Source of the DNA: Myxocyprinus asiaticus
Lineage: Eukaryota; Chordata; Actinopteri; Cypriniformes; Catostomidae
Direction: 5' to 3'
NCBI RefSeq assembly: GCF_019703515.2
Contig: NC_059372.1
Span: 26,288,431-26,352,430 of the forward strand
Length of the DNA: 64,000 nucleotides
Below are positions 43,817-57,016 of this stretch, piece after piece. Numbering within the stretch: position 1 is the first letter of the stretch; each line of letters begins with the position of its first letter. The notes beneath the pieces are model-generated. The model ran no database searches, was not told the origin of the DNA, and worked only from the letters and a program-made list of their open reading frames with translations. Both the position numbers and the translations under genes were made by a program.

Positions 43817-44359
43817 TAAGCACTCATTTGTTATACACACTGAGTCTCTCTCACACACACAGAACTCATCTCTCATTTTGTCCCTCACTCACACACACAC
43901 CTACAAACTTACAAAGAAAACTTTCTGACAAAGGGTCTTCCCTGCACAGAGGGATTTTATCAACTGGTGTGATTCCGTGAGTAAATATTTCTTCTTTTAA
44001 TATACTTTGTTTGGCATAGATTCAAAGAGCCTTTCCCGTTTGGTCTATAGAGATGCAGCCGATTCATAGCTCAGTCATGCTGGTTTTATCTTCAGTTTTG
44101 ACTCTGTCGTCTGTAATTCCTCTGGCTTCATCTCGTTACCCACTTTATCTGTGACTTTTGTCCCTTTTCTTTGATTTGTCAGTGTCATGTTGTGCTCTTT
44201 ATCTGTGAGGCATCATACCTCACTGTCCTGTGATGTACTATCTGGACAGATTTTAAGGAATGCAACATTTCTTTATGTAATTACATTTACTTTTCTCTGG
44301 TTTGTCTTTGATGTGCAACAGGATTTCAGCATCATAAAATATCTAAAAAGTACCTGCAC

Positions 44360-44775
44360 ACTGTAAAGAATGTTTTGTAAGGAAAGTCAAATATTTGCTT
44401 CAGATGGTAACATCTAAATTAACATGTTTTATTTTAAAAAGAATATGATTTGTTATGACTGATTCAGCCTAATTACAAGTAATTTCTAAGGGTCAGATCA
44501 GGTAGAAAGGGGTGCTTAGGGTAACAACTGCAGTTAATCTAAAGTATTTAGCTTAATTCAGTGATGTTAAACAATATTTTTGACTTAATACCAGTTAATT
44601 AAGATGATACCACATGAAGCACATTTTTAGATTAACAAAGTGGTAACCTGCAATTGTTACCTCCAGGATCCATTTTTACTTGATCTTACCTATACAAATA
44701 CTTTTATTATAACCAGATAATTCAAAAGCAAATTGTTTTTAGGTTACCTAAAATAAAGCATCAGTTTCACTCAGT
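44360..44775. mobile_element. MITE-like repeat starting CACTGTAAAGAATGTTTTG
   Basis: It shares its left end and following words (GGTAACATC, TTAACATG) with 45677-46676. The right end is not clear. Confidence 0.35.
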
Positions 44776-45125
44776 AAATCTCTGTATATCAGTTAGGTCT
44801 TTTTTTGTTGTTGTTGTCTTTTGTCAGTCCAGCTGACTTTGCGATATTTTTGAAGATGGTAGGTTGATGTTGTTAAATAATTTTGGGTCTATGTGATTTG
44901 TACTTATTTGCTGCCATCATTTCTGTAAAAATCTGCCCTCTCTAATAGTTGAGTGACTATGAAAGATTATTGTGGCAGTGAAATGTAAAGTGGTTATGGT
45001 ACTGGAGTGGAGTCTGTGTGGGAAACTCAGGCTGTGGTATTGTGTGATGGAGCTGACCTGTCATTCCTCTCACCAGCAGACTGAAGAGCCTGCAGCCAGG
45101 GGCCCAGTGCTCCTCTCTTGAGCTC

Positions 45126-45130
45126 ACACA

Positions 45131-45173
<43 letters not shown>
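45126..45173. repeat. (CA)n microsatellite
   Basis: A nearly pure CA run; overlapping ORFs are artefacts. Confidence 0.95.
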
Positions 45174-45176
<3 letters not shown>

Positions 45177-45676
45177 GTTCACTATACTTTCTAGTTTCTC
45201 ACTAGATTTAAATGTTGTATATTTATTTGGTGGAATACACTATGAAACTTTTTTATGATTATGTTACAACATCTTTATTTCCATCCATTTAACATCTCAC
45301 AATAATTTATATCATATGTTCTTGATTTAATGAGTTTTCAGAATTTCAGCATGATTTTCTTCATCAGTAATTAATTTTAAATTGGTCGAAAAAGTGCAAT
45401 GAATTTAAATTAACTAAATATTTCAATTTTAGTTGGTTGAATTGTTTTTTACTGCGTGTCCAGTAAAACTGGTGTGATGAACTTATCAAGTCCAGAACTG
45501 TCTACTGTCTTTTGGAAGAGCAAATATTTTTTTTTCCAAGTAGAGTTTGTAACGCAGTGACCGTAAGGAGTAATGTCTACACAGATGGTTACTTAATGTA
45601 GATAGCATTGTCTTTAGAGTGTACAATCAGTAAGCAATCTATCATCCAGCATTTATCCCTGGGAGGAACAGCAATA

Positions 45677-46676
45677 CATTGTAAAAAATGTTTTGTTAGG
45701 TAACTTAAAAAATGAACTTCATATGGTAACATTATAAAATGTGGTAACAACCCGAACCCTAACATGTTCTAACCCTAACCATAATTGCCTGGTTTTAATC
45801 AAGTCAAAAACTGTGATTTAATCAACTTGACAAATTAGGTGACACAAATAAATGTCATTATGCTTTATGTGGTGACTTTTAAATTAGCTGGTTTGATTCC
45901 AGTCAAAAATATAATTTTTCATATCAACTGAATCTAAATCAACATTAGATTATACCAATAAAACTAATGTTAAGAGTTAAAGGAATATTCCGGGTCAAAT
46001 ATAAATTAAGCTCAACCGACAGCATTTTTTGCATAATGTTGATAACCAAAAAAAATTAATTTTGACTTGCCCCTCCTTTTCTTTAAAAAAAGCAAAAATC
46101 TAGGTTACAGTGAGGCACTTACAACGGAAGTGAATGGCGTCAATCGATAAATGTTACAATACTCACTGTTTCAAAAGTATAGCCACAAAACATTAACAAT
46201 ATGCATGTTAACATGATTTAAGTGTGATAAAATCACTTACTAACCTTTTCTGTGTAAAGTTATAGCCAACTTTATAACTTTATTGCCATGACGATGTAAT
46301 GTCAACAAACACTAAAACCCCAAAATGACTGTAAAAATGACGATTTAAACAACTTTACAGCTCAAATAATACATGAATTTTAACAGAAGAATTAATGTAA
46401 TTGCTTTTATAAAATTATATGCTTCACATTTCTGCCTTTAAACCTTCCAACAGTTGGCCCCATTCACTTCCATTGTAAGTGTCTCATTATAAACTCAACT
46501 TTTGCTTTTTTTAAAGAAAAGGAGGGACGAGTCAAAATAATTTTTTGTGTTAATCAGCATTATGCCACAAATACTGGCAATTGACCTTAACTTGTATTGA
46601 ACCCCGAATATTCCTTTAAATCAAGTAGAAATAGCTCCATAAGGTAACAATTGCAGGTTACACTTTTTTCAGTGTA
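45677..46676. mobile_element. MITE with CATTGTAAAAAATG/CACTTTTTTCAGTG ends, split by another MITE
   Basis: The left end CATTGTAAAAAATGTTTTGT pairs loosely with ACACTTTTTTCAGTGTA at the right. GGTAACNNTT words recur at both sides. It is interrupted by 45977-46619. Confidence 0.5.
45977..46619. mobile_element. TTAA-flanked inverted-repeat MITE, second family
   Basis: TTAA occurs at 45977-45980 and 46616-46619. The ends TTAAAGGAATATTCCGGGT and CCCCGAATATTCCTTTAA mirror each other, as do GCCCCTCCTTTTCTTTAAA and TTTAAAGAAAAGGAGGGAC further inside. It is non-coding and distinct from the GTTCACCC family at 10369 and 16068. Confidence 0.7.
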
Positions 46677-47354
46677 TGACATTTTCAGATATCTTGCAGA
46701 CTAAATTTGGATTCGTGGCTCTTGTTGCTGCACACAATAGTTTTTTTTCCCCTTGGTTTAATTTCATAACAGTTTCTGCATTGCTTACTGCAGTATAGTT
46801 GGGTAATTAACTTGTACTAGTGTGATTGATATAGCCCAGCATGTTACAGTGCCGGTAAGGTAGACACATCGAGAGGATAGTGCATAAAATAATTACTGTC
46901 AAAAGTCTGTGCTTAATGGAATAGATGCACTGACCTTCTTGTTCTGGTCAAGTGCTTTTCATTGATTGTGTGTCAATTTGCACATCATTGTAAAAAACAC
47001 ATTTCAGTACATAGGTTCGAGCATTTCAAACACCGTTAGTGTTTACTCTATTTAATGTTTGTGTCCAATGATCAATTAATTCATGTGGAAATAAGGACCA
47101 TGCCATTTCATCCCACAATATCCCTTTTTAAATATAACAAAAATGAGTTTCATAGTCAGATGCATTTATTGAGCATGATTGTAAATCACGATAAATGTCA
47201 TGTGATTGCCACTTCTTCATCAATTTAACACTTAGGGCACATAGAATGGGGGCCTGCTATATTTGTTTTAAATGCTTTATTTACATTTTATAGTATATAT
47301 TTATTTACTATTTGTTTTATATATTTGTTCTAACATTTTTTCTTTGTATTTCAG

Positions 47355-47430
47355 GCCCCTGGGTATCAGCTGCTCATGTTTGTTTGATAACCCATGATGA
47401 TGGTCATGTATTTCAATCTCCTCTTTCTGG
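47355..47430 (+). CDS. Candidate first coding exon of an unidentified secreted or membrane protein
   Basis: A strong acceptor (TTTGTATTTCAG) precedes the exon and GTAAGT follows at 47431. ATG at 47394 opens MMMVMYFNLLFLG, a short hydrophobic start like a signal peptide, ending in phase 1. Phase-1 introns after the signal peptide are usual in immunoglobulin-superfamily genes. Human PIK3CG lies in the same chromosome arm region as NRCAM, which makes an L1-family adhesion gene a guess, nothing more. No later exon is in the window, as expected if the next intron is large. Confidence 0.35.
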
Positions 47431-49014
47431 GTAAGTCAGAGATTACATTCAACTGAATCAAGTACATTCTGGAGTATTTTAGACATTTCAAGTCGGGATC
47501 ATAAAACGGCCGATGACAACACAAACAATCCTATGAGATTATCAAAGTCTTACTCTCCAGTGCGATGAATGGGGGATAAGCTGCTTAAACAATGTGAAGT
47601 TCAAACACGCAGACCCCTACCTAACCCCCACCCAGGAGTTCTTTCACAGAAGCTCCCACGAGAGCCCTTTTCAACACCGTACAATCTAGACTTAAGCAAT
47701 GAAAACATGGCCAACCTGTTGCCCCCTTTCTTCTTCAGCATCAGTGCCTGGTCCTTTAACTCTCTGAAGAGCAGTAATCAGAGGCACTGAGCTTGCTTGG
47801 CCTTGCTTATTTGTGTTTCATAATGAAAGGTGTATGCATCATGGAGAGGAAACTGTACACCTGGGGCCAACTCTGCTCAAAAAGGCGAGGAAAGTTTCTT
47901 TCAGTGTTTGCACAACATTGAGAGATCAGGAATCGCTGTAATGACCACCCTAAACATACTAACAAAGACATATGGTCTGTGGAAGTTGTAGAGTTGTATG
48001 ATAGATTGGGAGAGTGACCTTGGGGTGTCAGAGAAGTGATATCACAATGTGATCTCATTAGTATCAGCAGTTATTCGTTCAACATGATCGCATGGGAAAT
48101 CAACATGCTGCTTCCAAATGTTTATGTATACTGAAATCGACCCCATACTGCCAGATTACTGACAAGTGGCATCCCCATCAGAAATTTTAGCATAAATTCA
48201 AATGCATTTACCGTTCTTTGTGGTGCTACTGACACAGGGGTTTTGGTCTCATGGAAACCAGTAAGTGATAGCGTTTAGATAAACAATGATGAGTGCGAAT
48301 TGAAGGTTGCATTTTTTCTCTAAAAATTTAATTAGTACTTTTCTGATGGTTAGGTTTAGAAATGCGGTTTGGGTTATGGAGCAGGGTAATAAAATATGCA
48401 TTCCTGTTTACTGTATTTCATCATTTACAACTAAAAAATAACAGCACGCTGTTGGTGCCACACAGTGTACATTTCACCTCAACATCACTTACAGCTTTGG
48501 CCACTGGGGGCAGTGATTCGAATTTCGGTAAGTACAGACTGATTTCAGCAGCTGAACTTTCAAACTCCTGTCGTAAAATTCACAGTGTAATCAGTCTGAT
48601 TCCTTTGTAAATTGTGGTTTTAGTGCACATATATTTTCGTACGTTTCATAGAGATTAAAAAGATTCAAGATTTGTACCTCTCTAAAGTTGTACATACTGT
48701 AGGTAAAAGGCTTTATGTTTTAGATGTTTTCAGCACATTGATATTGTATTTTTGCAGTGTATATCTACATATACACAAATGCATGTGTACACTTTACATT
48801 AGAATCACTACAAATACAAGATCACCCTAGATTTTTTTTGGTTGTTATTTGTCACTGCCTATTTTAAATCCAGGATGCCAAAACTTCATCTCTCAATTTC
48901 TTCCCATGTGGCATCACCTAACAAGGTTCTCTTTCACATTGCTTTCACCCTCAAAGTTAAATCATTATTTGAAACTCCTAGTACCATTATGATAATCTGC
49001 TATTTCCCAAACAT
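47431..49014. other. Gene-free stretch (possible large intron)
   Basis: If the exon at 47355 is real, this and everything to the window end is its first coding-side intron. No other exon was recognised. Confidence 0.4.
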
Positions 49015-49831
49015 TGTCATGGATTGGTGTATTTTGAAGGGAGGACCCAAATGCAGAGAGCAACAATGAGCTTTTATTTAAATATAAAGAAAACAAACAT
49101 AACCAAAAATTCCCACAATGGAAAAAAAGGAAAAACAAAACCAAACTAAAAACTTGAACCGACTGGGAAGGTAGACAGAAGACACGAGCACTTGACGACA
49201 GAAGAGACCAAAACAATCCAGTACAGGACAGCATACACGAGGAGCTAATATAGGGAGAGAAATAAAACAGGTTAACAAGAGGCAGGTGAAACAAATGAAC
49301 TAATAATGAGCAGACAAGGAGGCGGGGTATGATGCAAGACTGAGACATGTGGCAGTATGGAAAATAAACAAAGCCATGCGCTCTCACATTCACAAACACA
49401 GGAATGACACGAGTGCATAACGCCAGAGACTACAAGGCAACATGCACTCATGCCAAACGACAGACGAGATGGGACATTTGTGCAAGGGTTCAGGACCAAA
49501 TAAACAGGCACCAAGACAGAAGCGGCCGAACCGCGGCACAATATGAAAACAGATTGTGACTCGGACGTGCAGCTCAAAGCGAGCGCAACGCCAAGCATGC
49601 CCGAGGTCGCGAGAGACAGACACAAACAATTGACACAAGTGCATGCCAAAAGGATGACATAAGAGCAATGCAGTCATGCCAATAAACAGCAAGACAAGAG
49701 AAAGCATGACAATGCCAAAAGTGCGAGCCATGCGTTCTCACACAGACTAGACAAGACACTAAACATGAGTGTCAGAGCTCAGCCACAAAGACAACAAAAA
49801 CACAACCGACAGAAGTGGCTGAACCCTGACA
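49014..49831 (-). mobile_element. LTR-like element (solo LTR candidate)
   Basis: On the minus strand it begins TGTCAGGGTTCAGCCACTTC and ends CCAATCCATGACA, a TG...CA frame. AACA flanks both sides. GGCCGCTTCTGTC and AGCCACTTCTGTC repeat inside, as do ATGCGYTCTCACA words. Long overlapping minus-strand ORFs here are hydrophobic and Cys-rich in several frames, with no domain. Confidence 0.4.
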
Positions 49832-50352
49832 AACACAGCATAAGAATTAAGTTCCTCCTGAAGGAGGTGTGTAAAGGCAACAGAAGGCAGTCAATCCTCT
49901 AAACCATATGGTACAAAACAAAGCTGGGCTCATTAATAGTGTTACTGCTTTCTATTTACACACATTCTGTATGCAAAGATAGTGAAACATTGAAGTTGTG
50001 GCACAAAGTTTAGTGCATGTGCTCTCGACACATTTAAGCCCAAAGTAAACTTCAGGTAGACATGAATGCTAGGTGTCTGCATACAGGACGTGTGATGCAA
50101 ATTTCATTATCAGCAGAGTGCTCGAGCAATGAACGTGAGTGCCATTTTTATAATAGTGTGTATTCTGAAATGCACCTGGAATTATTTGCACTAATTAGTG
50201 GGTCCACAAAGTGGCAACACTTACATTTGAGCCATTGCTATCATGAAGAAGCACTAGAAGAAGATGCAATCACCGCTAAAGAACAGAAGACGAATGTGGA
50301 AACAACAACAGTGGATGTGCAATGTGGATGTGTCAAGAGTGCATGTGTGAAG

Positions 50353-50789
50353 GGGCCTGGGTAGCTCAGCGAGTATTGATGCTGACTACCACCCCTGGAG
50401 TCGCGAGTTCGAATCCAAGGCGTGCTGAGTGACTCCAGCCAGGTCTCCTAAGCAACCAAATTGGCCCGGTTGCTAGGGAGGGTAGAGTCACATGGGGTAA
50501 CCTCCTCGTGGTCGCTCTAATGTGTGGTTCTCGCTCTCGGTGTGGCACGTGGTGAGTTGTGCATGGATGCCGCAGAGAATAGCATGTAGCCTCCATGCGC
50601 TACGTCTCTGCGGTAACGCACTCAACAAGCCACGTGATAAGATGCACGGATTGACGGTCTCAGACGCGGAGGCAACTGAGATTCGTCCTCCGTCACCCGG
50701 ATTGAGGCGAGTCACTACGCCACCACGAGGACCATGAGTGCATTGGGAATTGGGCATTCCAAATTTGGGAGAAAAGGGGAGATAAAAAA
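50353..50789 (+). mobile_element. tRNA-derived SINE, full length
   Basis: The same family as 37564: head CCTGGGTAGCTCAGCGAGT, B box GAGTTCGAATCC, body GGCCCGGTTGCTAGGGAGGG. A 17-bp near-identical direct repeat flanks it (50336-50352 and 50790-50806, AGAGTGCRTGTGTGARG), so the insertion used LINE-type machinery. Confidence 0.85.
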
Positions 50790-52642
50790 AGAGTGCGTGT
50801 GTGAGGTGGTCAGGAGATACCTTCATTTATATAACTCAAGTTTGAAGGACTATAAGACATATTTATGGGTCTAAACTCCTAAAGAAATAGTCTAGTTTCT
50901 CATTGTAGTAGTAGCGTGCACGCGCCAACCACCTGTGTATGTGTGCACAGTCAAATTAAGTATACTTTGAAAGGCTTTGCGTTCGACTGTACACAGACAC
51001 TAAGCGTTCTCATCAAAACCAAAGTATACTTTGGGCTTAACATCACGGGCTTGTGCACGTCTCCTGAGCCTGCGGTACTATTAGCTGTCATGCTAACATG
51101 GGTGATGCAGGTTCAAGTCCCCAATAATTTCTGTCACTTTCTAACACTAAATCGGTTATATTAAAAAGGTAACAATTTTATTTTTACATTTATATTTATG
51201 TATAAGGCAAAGTGTATATTTTAGGTGCTCTGACTTGTCACCTTTTCCCATTTATGGTCCTGCGGTGTGACAAATTAACTTTTAAAAGTACAAATATTCC
51301 ATGTAGTCTTTCAATTAATATGAAATCGAATGCATATTACTTATAAAATAATGAAGTACAATTCTGTTTAAAATAGTTGTAGGTGGAGTACAGCATGTCA
51401 CACCAAAGGACATCAACTTTCCAAAATTATTTCATTTCAACCACCCGAATGTTTTATTGAGTGTGTGGTTTAGATGAGGGTGACATGAAAAATAAAGAGT
51501 TCATTAGTAATATCTCTACTGTAATACTGAAAAGAAGAGAGGAAGTGCAGAGAGCTTTCATTTCGTGAGTGTGCTTCACAGATAATGGAATGAATACAGT
51601 GTGCTGAGGATGTCCATTAGTTGTGACATGGGGTAGAGGCCAGAGAGAGAGAGAGGGAGAGGGCAACGAACAAGCTTTAGTTTGGCCCATTATACTCAGT
51701 GCAATTATCAGTACATCATTTTATTTTTTTCTAAAGCTCCTTATATACTCAATCGTCAGCCATTTTTCTACAACCAATAACCATTTATCCTATTTATATC
51801 CACTTAAAAGATTGAATAAATGGGAAAATGCAGTGGCTGTGTTCCAAGCCCACCTAGATAGCATTTTTAGACTTCATAGGTGCACTCCCCAACACAAACT
51901 AAATTATGCTGCATTATAAGATACCTCATTTAATTTCGGTTTGAATGTTACCTAAAGCACGAAACATGCTCTGTGCAAGTACATGAGCGACATTTTGCTA
52001 CACAAACCTTGATTTCATCCGTTGTTGCTTCCAAAATGTGTCAGACAACAATACACAACTCAAGTATGCATTGCATTCTCAATGTTGCCGCAAGTGGTGG
52101 TATGGCAGATATTAGTATGAACTGTTCGCTTCTACGGTGAGATTTCTCTTTCAAGTCAACTGCTGTCATGGCGGACCAACTGTTTGAAGAGAGAATATTA
52201 CTGAGCAAGTAAGATAAAGTTATCTTATCCCCCCCCCCGACCAAAAGAGTAATGAGGTTTGTTTCAAAAACATACTGTGCGTCCACATACTTGAGTAAAG
52301 CATGTTTTTGGCCTTAAAGTGTAGAGAGTAGGCAGTGAGGCAGCTCATTTGGGTTTGGAACAAAGCTATTGTCACCACAGTATTTAGAATAACCGGATGA
52401 AGGTGTTTATGGTTCTGTGTTGTCATCAGTGGCAACTTAGAGTGCCAGTCTTTTGTCCCAGACACACTTATTTTGATATTGATGTTCTTTACAAGAATGA
52501 TTGTTGTTTTTTTCCTGTTGTACATTAATCAGTGGGTCTTAGTGTATACTTTTGTGGTTCCTCCTAAAATCTTTCCTCTTTACCTGTCTGCTGTCTCTGT
52601 TTTGTATAATTAGTAAATGTCACAAACAAAATCTCTATTTTG

Positions 52643-53064
52643 TATTTTTTTTTTATTTGGAATACCCAATTCCCACTACTTAGTAGGTCCTTGTGGTGGC
52701 TCAGTTACTCACCTAAATCCGGGTGGCAGAGAACAAGCCTCAGTTGCCTCCACTTCTGAGACAGTCAATCCGCACATCTTATCACATGGCTCGTTGTGCA
52801 TGACACCACGGAGACTCCGCATGTGGAGGCTTCACACTATTCTACACACTACGCACAACTCACCACGCGCCCCACCGAGAGTGAGAACCACACATTATAG
52901 CAACCACGAGGAGGTTACCCCATGTGACTCTACCCTCCCTAGCAACCGGGCCAATTTGGTTGCTTAGGAGACCTGGCTGGAGTCACTCAGCATGCCCTGG
53001 ATTCGAACTCATGACTCCAGGGGTGGTAGTCAGTGTCTTTACTTGCTGAGCTACCCAGGCCCCC
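52643..53064 (-). mobile_element. tRNA-derived SINE, minus strand
   Basis: The reverse complement carries the same head (GGGCCTGGGTAGCTCAGCAA) ending at about 53064, the body and a T-rich left end. The flanking duplication is unclear (AAATC near both sides). Confidence 0.8.
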
Positions 53065-53607
53065 AAATCATTTGTAGATTAATATTTTCTGCTAGCGTTC
53101 ATGAGGAAGTCAACAACAGAATATGTTCTGTTCAAGTGTGAACTGTATAATACAAAGATATTACCTGTATATTTTCCTCTTAACACTTTGTTTCTGTGGA
53201 TCAGAAAGCTTAACAGTGTGTTATGTCAGAATTTAGGGCACGAGCGGAATGCTGAGAAATGACAACTCAGGTCTCAGGTGTGTGATTTCCATAAGATACT
53301 TTTTAAAGATAGTTTAAGTGGTGACTGGAAAGCCTAGTGGGAAGAAGGATTGTTAAACAGCCTTTGAAGGATTCTTATGGAGGTTTCCCTCTAGGCCTTC
53401 CCTGTTTATAGCAGCTGTCAACCTCACTTATTCCTTTCCTTTGCTTTTTTGCTTTCTTATTTTTCTTATGCAGGGGAGGAAGTATTTTGCCATATTTGTT
53501 TAGACTAATACTCATAACTCCTTAATGTAAGATAAGGACCTGAACAATTCTTTCAATATGATCTCTCCACTCTTTCCCAGATAACATGACTTGTGTTTTT
53601 AAAAGTG

Positions 53608-54467
53608 CCTTTCAGTTGATTACAATTTTTAATCGTGATTAATCGCATAATTTTTCATAGTTAATCGTGATTAATCGCAGATTTTGAAAGTGCTGAAATT
53701 TGATTCTAAATATACTTCTTTTCCTGTCAAAATGCACTTATTTCATTCTTAGGAAAGAAAACAAAACAAAATCTAACAATATAATGCTTAATTAATATTT
53801 TCCAAAGTATAAAGATAGAAATGCACTAAAATAGCATTAAATAATATTAAACGTTTCCCAAAGTCTAAGTGGGAGTTTGACTAATTGAAAGAACTATTTT
53901 CACCAAAGGTTGCATATTCATAGCAACAGGCATTAAATCTCTTAAACTCTCATCCTCCACAATATTAATCAGACTGTGGAAATCTGGATTGCTACAGCAA
54001 TCGTGAAGCCACGTTCATGATTCACGTGAAAGTATTAACGCCAGCATCAAGCACCACTTTGAACTCCACATGAAAAGCGCTTGCAGACAAAAACGTCTTG
54101 TTCTGCATTTTGGTGATAGTTAAGACTTGCCATTCTTCTGTGACAGTTAAAATGCGCCTTACTTAGGCTGAAAAAAACTTCTGTCACAAGTCCCATCTGG
54201 GCTAATTTTATACAGTAAATAGTGTTTAAGTTAAGAACTCCTTTCTCCATCATTTAATCACTGACACTGAATCACTGATGTGTGTGTTTGTGGTGTGTCC
54301 GTCAGTGTAATGAGTCCGGGCAAACACATTGCAAAGTTTCCGCCCTTCCAACCAGTGTTTATGCTGTATTAACGGTAAAAGCATTAATTGCGATTAAGAA
54401 AAATGTATGCTTTAAATTTTTTTAATTAATCATGTGCGTTAACGTGTTAATTTTGACAGCTCTAGTT
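53608..54467. mobile_element. hAT-like repeat with ATTAATCGTGATTAATCG ends
   Basis: The left part is rich in TTAATCGTGATTAATCGCA. The right end reads GCGTTAACGTGTTAATTTTG and ACAGCTCTAG, complementary in type. There is no ORF. A fragment of the same family is at 58240-58325. Confidence 0.45.
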
Positions 54468-55498
54468 TTACCGTTATTTTTCCATGGCAAAAGTGCCAGT
54501 TCATTATATGGAGCTGTGGGCTCTGTGCCCTGCTCTCCTTACTCAAAGTGGGTCAGTGAGAATGTGTGTTAATGATTGGACAAGGAATATGATCAAGGTG
54601 CCTGTAAGTGTGCACGTGCCTTTTAATGGAATATCTCTACAGTATGTCTCTTAGAACAGGTGCACTTTGTCAACTCTGGCCTGTTTTGAAATGAGCTTCA
54701 TGTAGACAACATCTATAGGCTTAGAGACTGGGGCCATATGTATTTCTTCACAAGGGCTTTATTGTACAAATATCAGTCGATCTATAAATAGAGGTATTGT
54801 CTAGTGATAAGACTCTTGTGCCAAGTGTTAGATTGTGATTGTGATTGTGTTCGATTTCAAAACAATGGCTATGTTGCTTTGTCTGTGCCTGCAAGATCGC
54901 TATCTGATTTTAGTTCACATTCCAGTACTGGGTTTTGGTGCACTGTCTGTGCAAGACTACCTTTTATTCTTAAAGCACAATGCAGTCCTCTAACGAAGAA
55001 TGCATATGCATGCTAAATTATTTCATGCTCTAGGAATTCTGTTTTGAATAAATAAAACATCAATAATAACAAATTATAATGAATACAAAATGTTTAAATA
55101 TACCATACTCCACCTTCCAGCAATACTGCAAACCATGCAGCTTTGAAATTTATATTCACTGAATTCAGCCAAGAGGTCAATCTGTGTTTAAATCCTCTAT
55201 TGGTACAACGAGGTCTAAGTTCACCAAACCAAACTTTTGTGCACAGTGGAAGATTAAATTTTTCCACGAGCTTGTGTTTCTGCTCTCCCATAAACGCATT
55301 CGTATGAATGTAAGTGAATAGGGCATGAAGTCTAATGGGACCATGGTTTTGTGACTGCTTTTAATGAATGATTTAATTTGAAGTAACAAAGAAAGAAATG
55401 ATTGACTGGCAAACTAATTAATTAGAAGTAGTTGCAGGTAGACATGCTTTTTGTGGGTGAAAATGTGTTGCACTGTTTGGGTCTTAGGTCTCAAATAA

Positions 55499-55671
55499 GG
55501 CCACATCCATACTAATCTGTTTTCATTTTCATAACATCATCGTTTTCAAAAGTATGAAGTAATGGAGAGCGTTTTCAAAACTCTCTTTTCTCTTCCAGTG
55601 TGGATTGGAGGTGTAAATGTATCAAACATCAATGCGTTTTCAAAGGAAAACATATTTGTGTGGATGTGGCC
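55499..55671. mobile_element. Short MITE with GGCCACATCC ends
   Basis: GGCCACATCCATACTAATCT at the left is mirrored by GTGTGGATGTGGCC at the right. It is related to 26204-28199. ORFs in it are chance. Confidence 0.6.
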
Positions 55672-56240
55672 TAAGGTGCATGGCACAATCATGTTTTTTG
55701 GAGCCTCTTCTGTGCAGCACATGTGGGGGCTTGTCCTCGTCTTGCAGAATGTTTTCCTTAGCTACAGATGGGCATTTTGTTAACTTTGTGTCAGATACTT
55801 TTACACTTGGAATTTTCTCTTAATGAATGACATTTTCCTGGCTTGGCATTCCTGTACTGCTATTGCAATGCAGTTGCCCATCTGCCTTTGGAACCGTTGT
55901 TGTTAATATGTCTTCAGGTAGATGTTTAAGTGAAGAATCGCGTGTCTGTGTGTGTAGTTATTATGCATGAATTAGTTTATGTAGTTTGTTGGTGTTAAAG
56001 AGTGAAGGGGCAAGTGGCCATGTGCTTCAGTCTAACGCAACAGATGTTTGTTGGTGTTCTTGTTTATGATTAGTTCTATTCTTGTTTACAGTTCTTTTAC
56101 ATGTACAATAGTTGGCAACAAAAAATACTTTTTACTGCCCTTGTTCAGATATAAGGGACAGTCATTGAGGCCAGTATCACAGACCAAATTAGTGAGGTTA
56201 AACAAATGTTTGTGGTAAAGAAAAATCAATGTATTGTCTG

Positions 56241-57016
56241 TAGAGATGTGATGGCTGTCGGCTAATCATCTAGTTGTCTGACAATTGACTAGTCGATTAG
56301 TGGGGTCGAATACTAACACAATTTTTTTTAGTGGTGGTTATACTAATGATGCAATTCTCAAATAAATTAAGAGACTCCACTTCGTGGAGTGTGTTTTTGT
56401 GTCATTATAGCTTGCTGTGATTAAAAGTAAATAATAGTCAGCACAGTAAATCCCTCTGTAAGAAGTTTCTTCTCTTTAATGCTTTAGGTTTAGTCCTTTT
56501 ATGTGCTGCTGTTACAGCAATCAAAGTGCAGAATCAGCAATACATTACAAGATGATCACTGTCAGACATGAAATCCTCTGCTGAGTAATATTTCTGTATT
56601 TGTGAGGTGTTGTTGAGAGATTAAAATATTTTGCTGATTTTGTCTGACACTGCTTAAATAAATAGATGCAGGGGGAAAAAATTTAACTTCTTGATGTCAT
56701 CAAGTTCATTAGTTCACAAGTTCATTAATATTGTGTGTCCATGCAATATTATCTTGCAGTTCTGTGCTTTTGAATGTCAGCAAGGATCCATTTATATGTA
56801 GTCCATTTATTTGTTGAATATCCATTAGTCACCATGTTCAAGTGCTGCATTTTGCATCCATACAGTATATCCCTCTGATACGTGTCTGATCGGGGTCACG
56901 TGAACATAACAGAGTCTAATTATACATTATTATCTTTAACACCAACCAGTCGAACAGTCGTTCAAACAAATGAGCAACTAGTCAATTATATAAATGTGTA
57001 GTTTTGCACATCCCTA
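56241..57016. mobile_element. hAT-like element with TAGRGATGTG ends
   Basis: TAGAGATGTG at 56241 is mirrored by CACATCCCTA at 57007-57016. Eight-base flanks ATTGTCTG (56233-56240) and ATTGTCAT (57017-57024) agree at six positions, fitting a hAT-type 8-bp duplication. Inside, CTAGTCGA/TCGAYTAG-like words are repeated at both ends. It is non-coding. Confidence 0.6.

Noticed and set aside
49078..49759. Several hydrophobic Cys-rich ORFs on the minus strand, suggesting membrane proteins
   Set aside because: Three overlapping frames are all open in biased LTR-like DNA; no domain, no splice signals and no start context stands out.
50353..50430. tRNA gene (A and B boxes present)
   Set aside because: The same head is followed each time by the SINE body and tail and flanked by target duplications; it is the tRNA-derived head of a SINE.
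52617..52967. 116-codon ORF on the plus strand
   Set aside because: It is antisense to the SINE at 52643-53064; the same peptide words occur over the other SINE copies.
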